The notes below the pieces were generated by a model. That model searched no databases, was not told the origin of the DNA, and saw only the letters and a list, made by a program, of their open reading frames with translations. From Jejuia sp043557195 (GTDB lineage: Bacteria > Bacteroidota > Bacteroidia > Flavobacteriales > Flavobacteriaceae): a stretch of 64,000 nucleotides of DNA. Where the stretch lies: contig CP121314.1 of the NCBI GenBank assembly GCA_043557195.1, forward strand, positions 2,046,001-2,110,000, written 5' to 3'. A program made the translations under genes and the position numbers. This document shows positions 8,983-18,171 of this stretch, piece by piece (position 1 is the stretch's first letter; every line of letters begins with the position of its first letter).

Positions 8983-10539
8983 ATGAAAAAGATAAAACAA
9001 TTAAAGTACGTGTTATTTACGGTACTATTTACTTTGGCAGCTTGTGATGAATTCACAGAAGTTGACCCTATAGGACCTAACGCAGATAACTTCTTCAATA
9101 CTGAAGAAGAATATGAAGATGCGTTAATCGGTGCCTACGATTTATTACAAGGTACATTTTGGAACAATTTAATAGCTGTATCAGCTTCCGATGATTTTGG
9201 ATCTGGTGGTGATGCTTTCAACTACGACCAGCCAGTTGTTCAAAATGTAAACTTCATGATTCAAACACCTGCAGATCAAGAACAATTAAGAAGCATTTGG
9301 CAACTAATGTACGCAGGAATGAACAGAGCAAATTATTTATTAGAAAATAAAGGAAAACTTGATTTTGCAGGTGAGGATTAGATTATGGCCCAAGGTTATT
9401 TTCTAAGAGCTTTTTATACGTTTGAATTGGTAAAGTTTTTTGGAAATATACCTTTAAAAGTAGAAGAACGAAATGGTGTAAATAGAATTGCTGATGCTCA
9501 AGTTTTGGCTGGAGACGAACTTAGTATGGAAAGAGTGTCTAGTATTTCTGCCGCCTATGATTTGATTCAAGAGGATTTAAAAGAAGCGATTCCTAATTTA
9601 CCAGTGACTCAAGATCAACCGTATAAAATTACTAAAGGCGCCGCTCAGGCTTTATTAGGAAAAGTATATTTATATGATGGTGAGCATGCTGAAGCAGCAA
9701 CGGTTTTAAACCAAGTAATTTCAAGCAATCAATACACGCTCACAACTGGTGAAGATTATGTAAACATGTTTACTACTGCTGGTGAAAATGGTCCAGAATC
9801 GGTATTCGAGGTACAATACACTAACGTTGAGGGAGCCGGATGGGGTTGCTTACATTGCAGCGAAGGTTCATACTTTGTCCAATTTAATGGCCCAAGATCA
9901 CCTTTTGATGATTCAGTGTATGCCTCGGGTTGGGGCTTCCTATTACCTTCTCAAATGCTGTATGATTTATATGATGAAAATGATGCAAGAAGAGACGTTA
10001 CTATTTTTGATTTGAGAGAACTAAGAGACTCTGGCGGAAATTATTCTGCTCCAAGAGAAGATACAGGGTTCTACAATCATAAATATATGCCAAGAAAAGC
10101 TGATAAGGCTGGAAATGCAAGTACTGCTGAATTGGTTCACAAAAACAATTATCGTGCTATTCGTTATGCTGATGTATTGTTAATGGCTGCTGAAGCCGAA
10201 GCACAAAGCGGAGGCTCTAATGCTGAAACTTATCTTAATATGGTAAGAGCAAGAGCCTATGGTGATAACAGCATGGATTATACATCTGCTGAAGGGCCGT
10301 TACTCGAAGCAATTTATGAAGAGCGCAGAAAAGAGTTAGCTGGTGAAGGACATCGTTTTTTCGATTTAGTAAGAACCGGAAGAGCTAAGGCAGCTTTTGA
10401 TGCTTACAACGCCAATAAACCAGATGATTTTGAGACTATCACTTTTGTAGAGAATAAAAATGAGGTTTTCCCTATTCCACAAATTGAGCTTAAACTGGCT
10501 CTAGCAGAGGATACATGGGGACAAAATCCAGGATATTAA
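8983..10539 (+). pseudogene. susD: SusD/RagB-type glycan-binding lipoprotein, interrupted by amber codon
   Basis: A single 518-codon SusD frame split by TAG at 9379-9381. The first 132 residues carry a lipoprotein signal with Cys21 (FTLAAC) and the SusD N-terminus (YEDALIGAYDLLQG, MNRANYLLEN). After the stop the same frame continues with IMAQGYFLRAFYTFELVKFFG, the conserved SusD helix, and runs to the usual C-terminus (YEERRKELAGEGHRFFDLVRTG ... VFPIPQIELKL). At this point relatives usually have a Gln/Glu-type residue, and CAG to TAG is a one-base change. The downstream ATG at 9385 would yield a 384-residue product with no signal or lipobox, unlikely to reach the surface. Unless the codon is read through or is a sequence error, the SusC here lacks its lid. 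The gene sits 4 bp after SusC. Confidence 0.85.
9379..9381 (+). other. In-frame amber (TAG) codon within SusD
   Basis: Frame of 8983 equals frame of 9385; no shift is involved. The sequence reads GGT GAG GAT TAG ATT ATG GCC. Reading TAG as CAG (Gln) restores a normal SusD sequence. Confidence 0.85.
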
Positions 10540-10576
10540 AAACTAAACTAAAACATTAAAATAAAAAATTAAAGAG

Positions 10577-12463
10577 ATGAATTTATTAAAAAAAGGAGCT
10601 TACAAATTTTTAGCAGTATTGCTTTTGTTAGGCATTGCATTTTCATGTGAAGACGATGATCAATTAAACATTATTGCAGGGTTAGATTTTAACGTTGCAG
10701 AATTAAATCCAGAGGGTACAAAAGCAGGGGTTATCCCTACAACGGTGCCAGGTGACGGACGAATTGTGTATACGGTTAATTTTGGTGACCCAAATGGAGT
10801 AGATTTAGTAGATGGAAATGGAGACCCAAAAGACGTAATTCAAATGACAAGTGGCCCAATGGTATCTTATGAATATCCAGAAGAATCGGCCACTTACACT
10901 ATTACAGTAACTGCTTCTTTAGCAGGTAGAGATGACGTTGTTATTACAAAAGAGCATACAGTTGTATTTAGCCCTGTGGTTGTTAATCCTGGTGGCGGTG
11001 GTGGTGCTTCACCAATTGTTGGTACTTGGCGATTAGCTCCAGAAGCAGGAGCTTTAGGAGTTGGTCCAGCACTTAATGATGTATCATGGTGGTCAAATAA
11101 CGAAGCAGATGTAACTACTAGAGCATGTTTATTTGATGATGCATATATTTTTAAGGAAGATGGCACATTTCAAAATGTATTAGGAGACCAAACATGGGTA
11201 GAGCCATGGCAAGGAGCTGCTGCTGAAGAATGTGGAGCTCCTGTATTTCCGCATGACGGAACAGCTTCTGCAACATATACATTTGATGAGGCTGCGGGAA
11301 CGGTTACCATTAACGGTAGAGGTGCGTTTTTAGGACTATCTAAAGTTATAAATGGAGCAGAATTAGCAAGTCCAGCCGATGCGCCTGATAGTGTTACATA
11401 TATTGCTACAATAGATGGTAATACTATGGAAGTTGATATAGAAATAGCTGGAGGAGGACATTGGTCTTTCAAATTTGTGAAGCAAGAAGTATCTAATGCT
11501 ATTGTTGGAACATGGAAGTTAGCGCCAGAGGCAGGAGCCTTAGGTGTTGGTCCAGCACTTAATGATGTATCATGGTGGTCTAGCCCAAGCGAGGCGGTAA
11601 CAGACAGAGCTTGTCTTTTTGATGACGAGTATGTATTCAATGCCGATGGAACTTTCGAAAATATTCTTGGAAGCGAAACATGGTTAGAGGCATGGCAAGG
11701 AACAGATCCTGAAGCTTGTGGCTCACCAGTATTTCCTCATGACGGAAGTGCTTCAGCAACATATACCTACGATGAAAGCGCAGGAACAGTTACTATAAGC
11801 GGAAAAGGTGCTTTCTTAGGGTTAGCAAAAGTTGTAAATGGGGCAGAATTAGCAAACCCTGCTGATGCACCAGACTCAATAACATATATCGCCGCTATTG
11901 ACGGTAATACTATGGAACTTGATATTGAAATAGCGGGTGGAGGCCACTGGTCTTTCAAACTTGTTAAAGATGTGCCTCCTGCTAATCCTTTAGTTGGAAC
12001 ATGGAAATTAGCTCCAGAAGCAGGTGCTTTAGGAGTAGGTCCAGCGCTTAATGATGTGTCTTGGTGGTCTAGTCCAAGTGAAGCTGTTACAGACAGAGCT
12101 TGTCTTTTTGATGACGAGTATGTGTTTAATTCAGATGGAACTTTCGAAAATATTCTTGGAAGCGAAACATGGTTAGAAGCGTGGCAAGGAACAGATCCTG
12201 AAGCTTGTGGTTCACCAGTATTCCCACATGATGGCAGTACTTCAGCAACATATACCTATGATGAAGGCGCAGGAACAGTGACATTAAACGGAAAAGGTGC
12301 TTTCTTAGGTTTAGCAAAAGTTATAAATGGGGCAGAATTAGCAAACCCTGCTGATGCACCTGATTCAATAACATATATGACGCTTTTAGATGGAGACACT
12401 TTAGAGCTTGACATTGAAATAGCTGGCGGTGGACATTGGTCTTTTAAACTAGTAAAACAGTAG
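10577..12463 (+). CDS. Surface lipoprotein with PKD-like domain and three tandem repeat domains
   Basis: 628 residues. SPII signal with lipobox Cys24 (GIAFSC). Residues about 27-135 form an Ig/PKD-like sandwich (YTVNFGDPNG ... YTITVTASL). After a Gly-rich linker come three copies of a domain of about 160 residues starting at residues 147, 309 and 472. Each copy has GALGVGPALNDVSWWS, RACLFDD, DGTF, PVFPHDG and an ending of GGGHWSFK, with two conserved Cys (RAC, CG.PVF) and a Trp pair that could form a binding platform. The position after SusD matches SusE-like or surface glycan-binding proteins. No catalytic motif is seen. Glucan binding is inferred from context; the fold of the repeat is lipocalin-like at best guess. 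A terminator hairpin follows at 12498. Confidence 0.75.
   Translation: MNLLKKGAYKFLAVLLLLGIAFSCEDDDQLNIIAGLDFNVAELNPEGTKAGVIPTTVPGDGRIVYTVNFGDPNGVDLVDGNGDPKDVIQMTSGPMVSYEYPEESATYTITVTASLAGRDDVVITKEHTVVFSPVVVNPGGGGGASPIVGTWRLAPEAGALGVGPALNDVSWWSNNEADVTTRACLFDDAYIFKEDGTFQNVLGDQTWVEPWQGAAAEECGAPVFPHDGTASATYTFDEAAGTVTINGRGAFLGLSKVINGAELASPADAPDSVTYIATIDGNTMEVDIEIAGGGHWSFKFVKQEVSNAIVGTWKLAPEAGALGVGPALNDVSWWSSPSEAVTDRACLFDDEYVFNADGTFENILGSETWLEAWQGTDPEACGSPVFPHDGSASATYTYDESAGTVTISGKGAFLGLAKVVNGAELANPADAPDSITYIAAIDGNTMELDIEIAGGGHWSFKLVKDVPPANPLVGTWKLAPEAGALGVGPALNDVSWWSSPSEAVTDRACLFDDEYVFNSDGTFENILGSETWLEAWQGTDPEACGSPVFPHDGSTSATYTYDEGAGTVTLNGKGAFLGLAKVINGAELANPADAPDSITYMTLLDGDTLELDIEIAGGGHWSFKLVKQ
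11015..12460 (+). repeat. Three in-frame tandem repeats, about 486 bp each
   Basis: Repeat starts are at 11015, 11501 and 11990. Copies 2 and 3 share perfect DNA stretches of more than 30 bp (around GACAGAGCTTGTCTTTTTG and GGAACTTTCGAAAATATTC), while copy 1 differs more. This points to recent duplication or gene conversion between copies 2 and 3. Confidence 0.85.
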
Positions 12464-12497
12464 AGAACCACTAATAAAACTTTTTTTAGATACAAAG

Positions 12498-12527
12498 AGT
12501 GGTATCGTTCTGTGGTACCACTTTTTT
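12498..12527 (+). terminator. Intrinsic terminator inside the PUL
   Basis: AGTGGTATC (12498-12506) pairs with GGTACCACT (12514-12522), a 9-bp stem with one G-T pair, followed by a run of T to 12527. It separates SusC/SusD/binding protein from the GH-A barrel protein and may reduce read-through rather than block it. Confidence 0.7.
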
Positions 12528-12573
12528 GTCTAAAATCATAAGAATCAACTGATATCAACATAACTAAATAAAT

Positions 12574-15500
12574 ATGAAAAACAATTTCTTAAGATTAGTC
12601 TTTCTCTTATTTACCTCTGCTATTTTGGCTCAAGCCAATAAAGTGGAGATAGTAAAGAACGATCAGGGAACTAAATTAGTCGTAGATGGTAAAGACTTTA
12701 TGATTAATGGTATGAATTGGGATTATGTTCCAATAGGGACGGATGTGACTAACGCAAATTTCTACAAGCAATCTGATGATGTTATAAAAGCAGGGTTGGA
12801 TACTGAAATGGCGCTTTTAAAGAACATGAATGTCAATGTTATAAGACAGTATACAGGTGTTCCAAAAAAGTGGATAACCTATATTTACGAAAAGTACGGC
12901 ATTTACACCTTATTAAACCACTCATTTGGGCGTTATGGACTAACTCTAGATGGTGTTTGGACCCCTGTTACAATTTACTCAGATGAAAAAACACAAGAAC
13001 AGCTAGTATCGGAAATGATTCAACTGGTTGAAGAGTATAAAGATGTTCCTGGGATTCTCATGTACATGATGGGTAACGAAAACAATTATGGATTGTTCTG
13101 GCAAGGAGCAGAAACCGAAGATTTTCCTGAGGGCGAAGAACAAAAAAGAGCTGTAGGGGAAAAAAGAGGACGCCCAATGTACCGTTTAATGAATGACGTT
13201 GCTAAAAAAATGAAAGTAATGGATTCAAATCACCCAGTTGCTATCTGTAACGGGGATGTGTTGTTCATTGATATTATTGCTGAAGAATGTAAAGATGTGG
13301 ATGTTTATGGCGCGAACACATACAGGGGAGAATCTTTTGGAGATTTCTTTCAGGTAGTGAAGGATCAATTAGACATACCGGTAATGTTTACTGAATTTGG
13401 TGCAGATGCATATAATGCTTTGGCAGATAAAGAAGACCAATATTGGCAGGCACATTATAATTTATCGAATTGGAAAGAAATCTATGAGAATGCAGCTGGT
13501 TTAGGTAAAGTTGGGAACTCCATAGGTGGTTTTACGTTTCAATTTAGTGATGGTTGGTGGAAATTAGGCTTTGACGATAGAGAAAATGCCGATCAACATG
13601 ATACTGGAGCTTCGTGGAGCAACGGAGGGTATTATCATGATACCAAAGATGGCTCTAATAACATGAACGAAGAGTGGTTTGGTATATGTGCTAAGGGGCC
13701 TACAGATGCTCGTGGTTTATACGACTTATATCCTCGCGCATCCTACTACACCTTGAAAGATGCCCATGCTTTAAACCCTTATGGCGAAGGTGTTGATTTG
13801 GAATTTGTTCAAAACTATTTCAAAAATATCAATATCATGGATGCTGTTTTAAGAGCACGTGGAGATAAAGCGGCTTTAGGCGGAAGTGATTCAGAAAAAT
13901 TGAGTATAAGTAGATTATCCGCTCAATTTACAACATTCAATACAGGAGGAAGTTTAATTACAACCCCTGAAACAGCAGACCCTGACGATGCACAAACGTT
14001 TCCTAATCAGTTGGGGTTTGACCACATGCAATCCTATTTCGTTGGTATCGAAGGAAAGCCAGCTTCAAATATGAGAGCTAATGTAGATTTTAATATTTTA
14101 GGTAATGTTGCAGCAAATCCTATAAATGAAATATTTTATGAAAATGTTGGGCGACCAGTAACCGTAACCAATTCTGAAGGCGAAGACGTTGTTCTTGCTG
14201 ATAATAATCGATTAAGAGTGTATCAAGCAGAATTTGAATGGAAAGCAAAAGAGTTTGATTTAAGAGGATTTTACAGAACAGGGCATTACCATTGGGCGTA
14301 TGAAGGCGATTTCTTTAACCTTTACCCTGAAGCAAATTATGGTCCTAATTTAGATATTTACAACGGTGAAATTTTAGGTATTGAAGTTGATGCTAAAGGA
14401 GAGCTCGAAGGGCTTAAAGCCGCTTTTGGTCCACAATTATGGTGGGGTGCTAACCCTACGATGCTGTTAAAGTATTCAACGCATATAGCCAAATGGGATG
14501 TAACAGGTATATACAACAGAGACTTTAATACAGATTTGGAGTTTGATGATACAGGGCGTCGTGTACTAAACACAAATCAAGTACGTTCGGGTGTTATTAC
14601 GCCTTGGCCAACTGAAAGAGCAGCATTAGCTTTGGAAAGAGAGTTTGGTAATTTTGGGATAACCCTAGGAGGTATGTGGGGTGGTAATCCATTAAACGGT
14701 AGTTCTTTCCAAGTGTTTAATGAAGAGACAGATGTTGTTTTAGTCGATAAAATTAATAGTGATGACAATTGGGGTGCTAAAGGAAAAATCACATTCCAGA
14801 AAGGCGCATTTAATTGGTATGCCCAAGGGTCTTACATGGGGCTTGTGGCGAATGGTGGTGTAGACCAAACCAGAACATTTACTGGTTGGAGACTTAAAGA
14901 TTCAGGAAGCGGTAATATGACTAATTTCTTAACAGGACTTACATTTTCTGCTGGGAATTTACAAATAGCTCCTAATTTCATGTACCAAAAGCCATTGGTT
15001 GACCCAATGCCTAACGGAGTACCAGGACCAGGGCGCTTAAGAAATGTTATAGATGACCCGTTTGCCGTAAGACAAGGAAATAGAGAAACTACAGCAGGTG
15101 AAATCTTATTCACTTTCGATCCTACACCAGGAACTTGGATGTACGCTTGGGATAATGATAGATCTGAAGATGCTAAGTTTGCTATGAGTGCAGGGTTTGT
15201 GTATAAGCATCACCCAACGGCTATGGATGGTCATATTGGATTCCTAGCAGATCGTACATTTTTTGCTTTTGGTGAATCTGCTCCTGCTCAAGATTTATGG
15301 GAAGCACATACACGTATAGTTTCAAAGGTTAACCGTGATGTGGGTATCATAGGTAACTTCTACTATGGAAACGGACAAGCAAATGGTGATTCTCAAAGAA
15401 CAATCAAGCGTTTTGGTGGTGATGTAAGAATGTTATACAATAAATTCAAGTTACAATCTCATGTAAAAGTGAATGATTGGGGACCTTTTGATTATCATCG

Positions 15501-15768
15501 TGACTTCAACTTAACATTTCCACTTCAGTTAATGTTAGATGTATCTACAACTTTAGGTAAACCAGATTGGTTTATTTTACCAAGTACGCAAATAGGTATT
15601 AGAGGTATGTGGCGTTCTTTAAATGAATTCTCACCTAGGTATTCTCCACTTGCTACACCTGCTAATGCAGCTAATCCTAACCAAGCACCAACCATTAGTC
15701 CAGTTGGATTTCCTAATGGTTCAGAATGGGAGATAAGAACATACATACATATTAACATAGGAAAATAA
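12574..15768 (+). CDS. Clan GH-A glycosidase domain fused to an outer-membrane beta-barrel
   Basis: 1064 residues with a signal peptide (LLFTSAILAQ). Residues about 25-400 are a (beta/alpha)8 glycosidase of clan GH-A, resembling GH2 catalytic domains and also GH72-like glucanosyltransferases. The likely acid/base is E169 (MMGNEN) and the likely nucleophile is E274 (MFTEFGAD); other barrel landmarks are VNVIRQY and GGFTFQFSDGWWK. From about residue 430 to the end the sequence changes to long alternating strands rich in aromatics and Gly turns (LLKYSTHIAKWDVTGIYNRDF, LTFSAGNLQIAPNFMYQKP, EIRTYIHINIGK), the pattern of a porin-type barrel of some 600 residues. The enzyme would be held at the outer membrane next to SusC. 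Exact GH family and the side of the membrane it faces are open. Beta-glucan specificity is inferred from context. Confidence 0.75.
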   Translation: MKNNFLRLVFLLFTSAILAQANKVEIVKNDQGTKLVVDGKDFMINGMNWDYVPIGTDVTNANFYKQSDDVIKAGLDTEMALLKNMNVNVIRQYTGVPKKWITYIYEKYGIYTLLNHSFGRYGLTLDGVWTPVTIYSDEKTQEQLVSEMIQLVEEYKDVPGILMYMMGNENNYGLFWQGAETEDFPEGEEQKRAVGEKRGRPMYRLMNDVAKKMKVMDSNHPVAICNGDVLFIDIIAEECKDVDVYGANTYRGESFGDFFQVVKDQLDIPVMFTEFGADAYNALADKEDQYWQAHYNLSNWKEIYENAAGLGKVGNSIGGFTFQFSDGWWKLGFDDRENADQHDTGASWSNGGYYHDTKDGSNNMNEEWFGICAKGPTDARGLYDLYPRASYYTLKDAHALNPYGEGVDLEFVQNYFKNINIMDAVLRARGDKAALGGSDSEKLSISRLSAQFTTFNTGGSLITTPETADPDDAQTFPNQLGFDHMQSYFVGIEGKPASNMRANVDFNILGNVAANPINEIFYENVGRPVTVTNSEGEDVVLADNNRLRVYQAEFEWKAKEFDLRGFYRTGHYHWAYEGDFFNLYPEANYGPNLDIYNGEILGIEVDAKGELEGLKAAFGPQLWWGANPTMLLKYSTHIAKWDVTGIYNRDFNTDLEFDDTGRRVLNTNQVRSGVITPWPTERAALALEREFGNFGITLGGMWGGNPLNGSSFQVFNEETDVVLVDKINSDDNWGAKGKITFQKGAFNWYAQGSYMGLVANGGVDQTRTFTGWRLKDSGSGNMTNFLTGLTFSAGNLQIAPNFMYQKPLVDPMPNGVPGPGRLRNVIDDPFAVRQGNRETTAGEILFTFDPTPGTWMYAWDNDRSEDAKFAMSAGFVYKHHPTAMDGHIGFLADRTFFAFGESAPAQDLWEAHTRIVSKVNRDVGIIGNFYYGNGQANGDSQRTIKRFGGDVRMLYNKFKLQSHVKVNDWGPFDYHRDFNLTFPLQLMLDVSTTLGKPDWFILPSTQIGIRGMWRSLNEFSPRYSPLATPANAANPNQAPTISPVGFPNGSEWEIRTYIHINIGK

Positions 15769-15781
15769 AAGTATTGTAATT

Positions 15782-17218
15782 ATGAAAAAAATAAACTTTA
15801 AATATCACATTTTACTTCCTGTTTTAGGATTAATATGTGTTGCTGTGATAAGTTGTGAAAGAGGCTACTCTGATGAGATAGAATTTGCAACGTTTCCAAG
15901 TAGCCCTGATATATTTACGGATGCACCTGTAGGGATTACTGATCAATTTTTTGAATCTTTCGACCCCGCTACAGGCGCCAATACGGAAGGTTTTGGAACT
16001 GATGCAAATGAAGCTTATGCTGGTACCACATCAATTAGAATTGATGTACCATCACCAACAGACCCAAATGGGTCATACATTGGAGGAATCTTTACAGATA
16101 GAGGACAAGGTAGAAATCTTACAGGATATGATGCTCTAACATTTTGGGCAAAAGGCTCTACAACTGCCGAAATTGGAACTGTAGGATTTGGTACTGACTT
16201 TGTTGAAAGTAAATATGCTGTTTCTATAAATAACGTTGAACTTTCTACAAAGTGGAAAAAGTATTATATACCAATACCAGATCCATCAAAATTAGTTCAG
16301 GAAAAAGGAATGTTTCTATTTTCTGCTGGAACTGAAAGCACAAACGGTGTAGGTTTTACGTTTTGGTTAGATGAAATTCGTTTTGAGAAACTAGGAACAA
16401 TAGGGCAACCTAGACCCGCAATTTTAGGAGGCCAAGATCAAACTGCTCAGGCAAATGTTGATAGTTCGGTGCCTATTATAGGTTTAACACAAACCTTTAA
16501 TCTTCCTAATGGATTAGACACCACTGTAAATGCAACTGCGGCATATTTTGACTTTGAAACCTCAAATCCGTTTGTTGCTTCAGTAAATGAGCAAGGTTTA
16601 GTTACAGTTGAAGGTTCGGGCGAAGTAGATCCAAACACAGGTGAGATTGATAATATGGCCACAATTACAGCCAGTGTTGGTGGTATTGAGGCAGCAGGAT
16701 CATTAACTGTTGAAGCGGTTAACATTAACGTAATTTCATTATTTAGCGATGTATTTGCTAACGTTCCTGTAGACAATTACAATGGTTTTTACTTGGATGG
16801 TTTTCAAACCACACTAGGTGGCGCTGTTGAAGAAGATGGTAATAACATTATAGACTATACCTTATTGAATTTTGTTGCTATCGAGTTTTATGGTAGAGGT
16901 GGAAGTGGCGTACAACCTATTGATGCTAGTGAAATGACACATATGCATATCGATGTAAGAGTAAATGAAAATGTGGATCCAACAGATTTTTTCAGAATTG
17001 AAGTGTTCAACAATTTCACTTTAGGCAATAGTGTTTCAGGTGCATATACCATTCCTGGTACTGATTTGGTGAGTAATGATTGGGCGCAATTTGATATTCC
17101 ATTATCTGATTTTGCTGGCTTAAGCGCTACAGATGCTCTAGGAGCTATCATATTTGTATCGGATGCTACAATTGCCAATGTGTCTTTGGATAATATTTAT
17201 TTCTATGCTGAAAATTAA
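15782..17218 (+). CDS. Glycan-binding surface lipoprotein with CBM-like sandwiches
   Basis: 478 residues, lipobox Cys25 (AVISC). Residues about 45-215 form a beta-sandwich of the CBM11/CIA30-like type (ITDQFFESFDP ... YDALTFWAKG ... FWLDEIRFEKLG). Residues about 235-320 look like a bacterial Ig-like domain (FVASVNEQGLVTVEGSG). Residues about 325-478 form a second sandwich (MTHMHIDVRVNEN ... VSLDNIYFYAEN) similar to the two sandwiches in the T9SS protein at 32517. No catalytic residues are apparent. It lies 13 bp after the barrel enzyme, and the GH16 ATG is 14 bp after its stop, so the three are probably cotranscribed. Likely role: holding beta-1,3-glucan at the cell surface for the GH16. Confidence 0.75.
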   Translation: MKKINFKYHILLPVLGLICVAVISCERGYSDEIEFATFPSSPDIFTDAPVGITDQFFESFDPATGANTEGFGTDANEAYAGTTSIRIDVPSPTDPNGSYIGGIFTDRGQGRNLTGYDALTFWAKGSTTAEIGTVGFGTDFVESKYAVSINNVELSTKWKKYYIPIPDPSKLVQEKGMFLFSAGTESTNGVGFTFWLDEIRFEKLGTIGQPRPAILGGQDQTAQANVDSSVPIIGLTQTFNLPNGLDTTVNATAAYFDFETSNPFVASVNEQGLVTVEGSGEVDPNTGEIDNMATITASVGGIEAAGSLTVEAVNINVISLFSDVFANVPVDNYNGFYLDGFQTTLGGAVEEDGNNIIDYTLLNFVAIEFYGRGGSGVQPIDASEMTHMHIDVRVNENVDPTDFFRIEVFNNFTLGNSVSGAYTIPGTDLVSNDWAQFDIPLSDFAGLSATDALGAIIFVSDATIANVSLDNIYFYAEN

Positions 17219-17231
17219 AAAACAAGAAAAG

Positions 17232-18095
17232 ATGAATTTTAAAAATAAAATAAAATCAATACCAGTGTATTTACTGGTTGCGGCATTAAGCTTTGTTGTA
17301 ATTGGAGGTACGGTTTTAAGTTGTGATCCAGATGAAACACAAACAGTAGCTAATTTTACGACGCTTACAATGAGTGATGAGTTTGATGTTGATGGCGCAC
17401 CAAACCCTTCAATATGGGGCTTCGATATAGGAACAGGCGATAATGGTTGGGGCAATAACGAGCTACAATATTATACAAACAGACCTGAAAATGTAGTTGT
17501 AGAAGATGGAATGCTTAAAATTACTGCGATTCAAGAATCTTTTGAAGGTTCTGGCTACACCTCAGCTAGACTGTTAACAAAAGGACTGTTTCAACAACAA
17601 TATGGAAGATTTGAAGCAAGAATGAAATTACCTTTTGGTAAAGGTATGTGGCCTGCATTTTGGCTATTAGGTGCAAACATTGATGACATTGGTTGGCCAT
17701 TTTGTGGTGAAATTGATGTTATGGAAAATGCAGGGTCTAAACCAACAAAAGTAAGTGGTGCTGTTCATGGTCCAGGATATTCTGGAGGAAATCCTATTTT
17801 GAAGGAGTATGAATTTGAAAGCTCTCGTGTAGATTCAGATTTTCATATTTATGGTATTGAATGGGGCCCTGAATATATCAACTATTACATCGATGATGTA
17901 CTGTATTTTCAAGTAACTCCAGATAGCTTAGAGGAAGAAGAGGTTGATAGATCAAACTGGGTTTTTGATAATGGTCCATTCTATATGATTATCAATTTAG
18001 CTGTAGGAGGTAATTTCGATGGAAATCCATCACCACAAACAGTATTCCCTCAAACCATGTATGTGGACTACGTGAGAGTATACGCAGCAGAATAA
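17232..18095 (+). CDS. GH16 laminarinase (endo-beta-1,3-glucanase) lipoprotein
   Basis: The frame is open from 17154, but the ATG at 17232 begins a proper SPII signal (lipobox Cys31, GGTVLSC) and avoids overlap with the upstream gene, giving 287 residues. The GH16 jelly-roll has the laminarinase signature GEIDVMEN with nucleophile E160, D162 and acid/base E165. Further landmarks are ARLLTKGLFQQQYGRFEARM, GMWPAFWLLG, HIYGIEWGPEYINYYIDD and YVDYVRVY. The extra Met in the EIDVME beta-bulge is typical of laminarinases rather than kappa-carrageenases or beta-agarases. It would cut internal beta-1,3 bonds at the outer surface to feed SusC. It ends the first half of the locus, before a terminator-like hairpin at 18109-18138. 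Confidence 0.93.
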   Translation: MNFKNKIKSIPVYLLVAALSFVVIGGTVLSCDPDETQTVANFTTLTMSDEFDVDGAPNPSIWGFDIGTGDNGWGNNELQYYTNRPENVVVEDGMLKITAIQESFEGSGYTSARLLTKGLFQQQYGRFEARMKLPFGKGMWPAFWLLGANIDDIGWPFCGEIDVMENAGSKPTKVSGAVHGPGYSGGNPILKEYEFESSRVDSDFHIYGIEWGPEYINYYIDDVLYFQVTPDSLEEEEVDRSNWVFDNGPFYMIINLAVGGNFDGNPSPQTVFPQTMYVDYVRVYAAE

Positions 18096-18108
18096 ACAAC
18101 TTTATATT

Positions 18109-18140
18109 AAGGGGTTAGCCTCTTTGATCAGCTAACCCTT
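18109..18140 (+). terminator. Hairpin between exported and intracellular halves of the PUL
   Basis: GGGTTAGC (18112-18119) pairs with GCTAACCC (18131-18138), flanked by A and T tracts. The T tract after the stem is short, so termination may be partial. Confidence 0.6.
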
Positions 18141-18171
18141 TAAAATTTTACACTGATTTTATTACCAAACT

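Noticed and set aside
9385..10539. Independent short SusD-like gene starting at ATG 9385
   Set aside because: Same frame as 8983, no signal peptide, begins in the middle of a conserved helix; better explained as one interrupted gene.
11015..12460. Tandem repeats considered as a CRISPR-like array
   Set aside because: The repeats are long, coding, and have no spacers; no CRISPR array or cas gene was seen in the window.
11170..12561. Long minus-strand frames across the three repeats
   Set aside because: They recur with each repeat copy as a by-product of codon use on the plus strand and have no plausible start signals or family features.
17154..17231. Upstream start of the GH16 frame overlapping the lipoprotein gene
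   Set aside because: ATG 17232 directly gives an SPII signal; the longer form would bury it.
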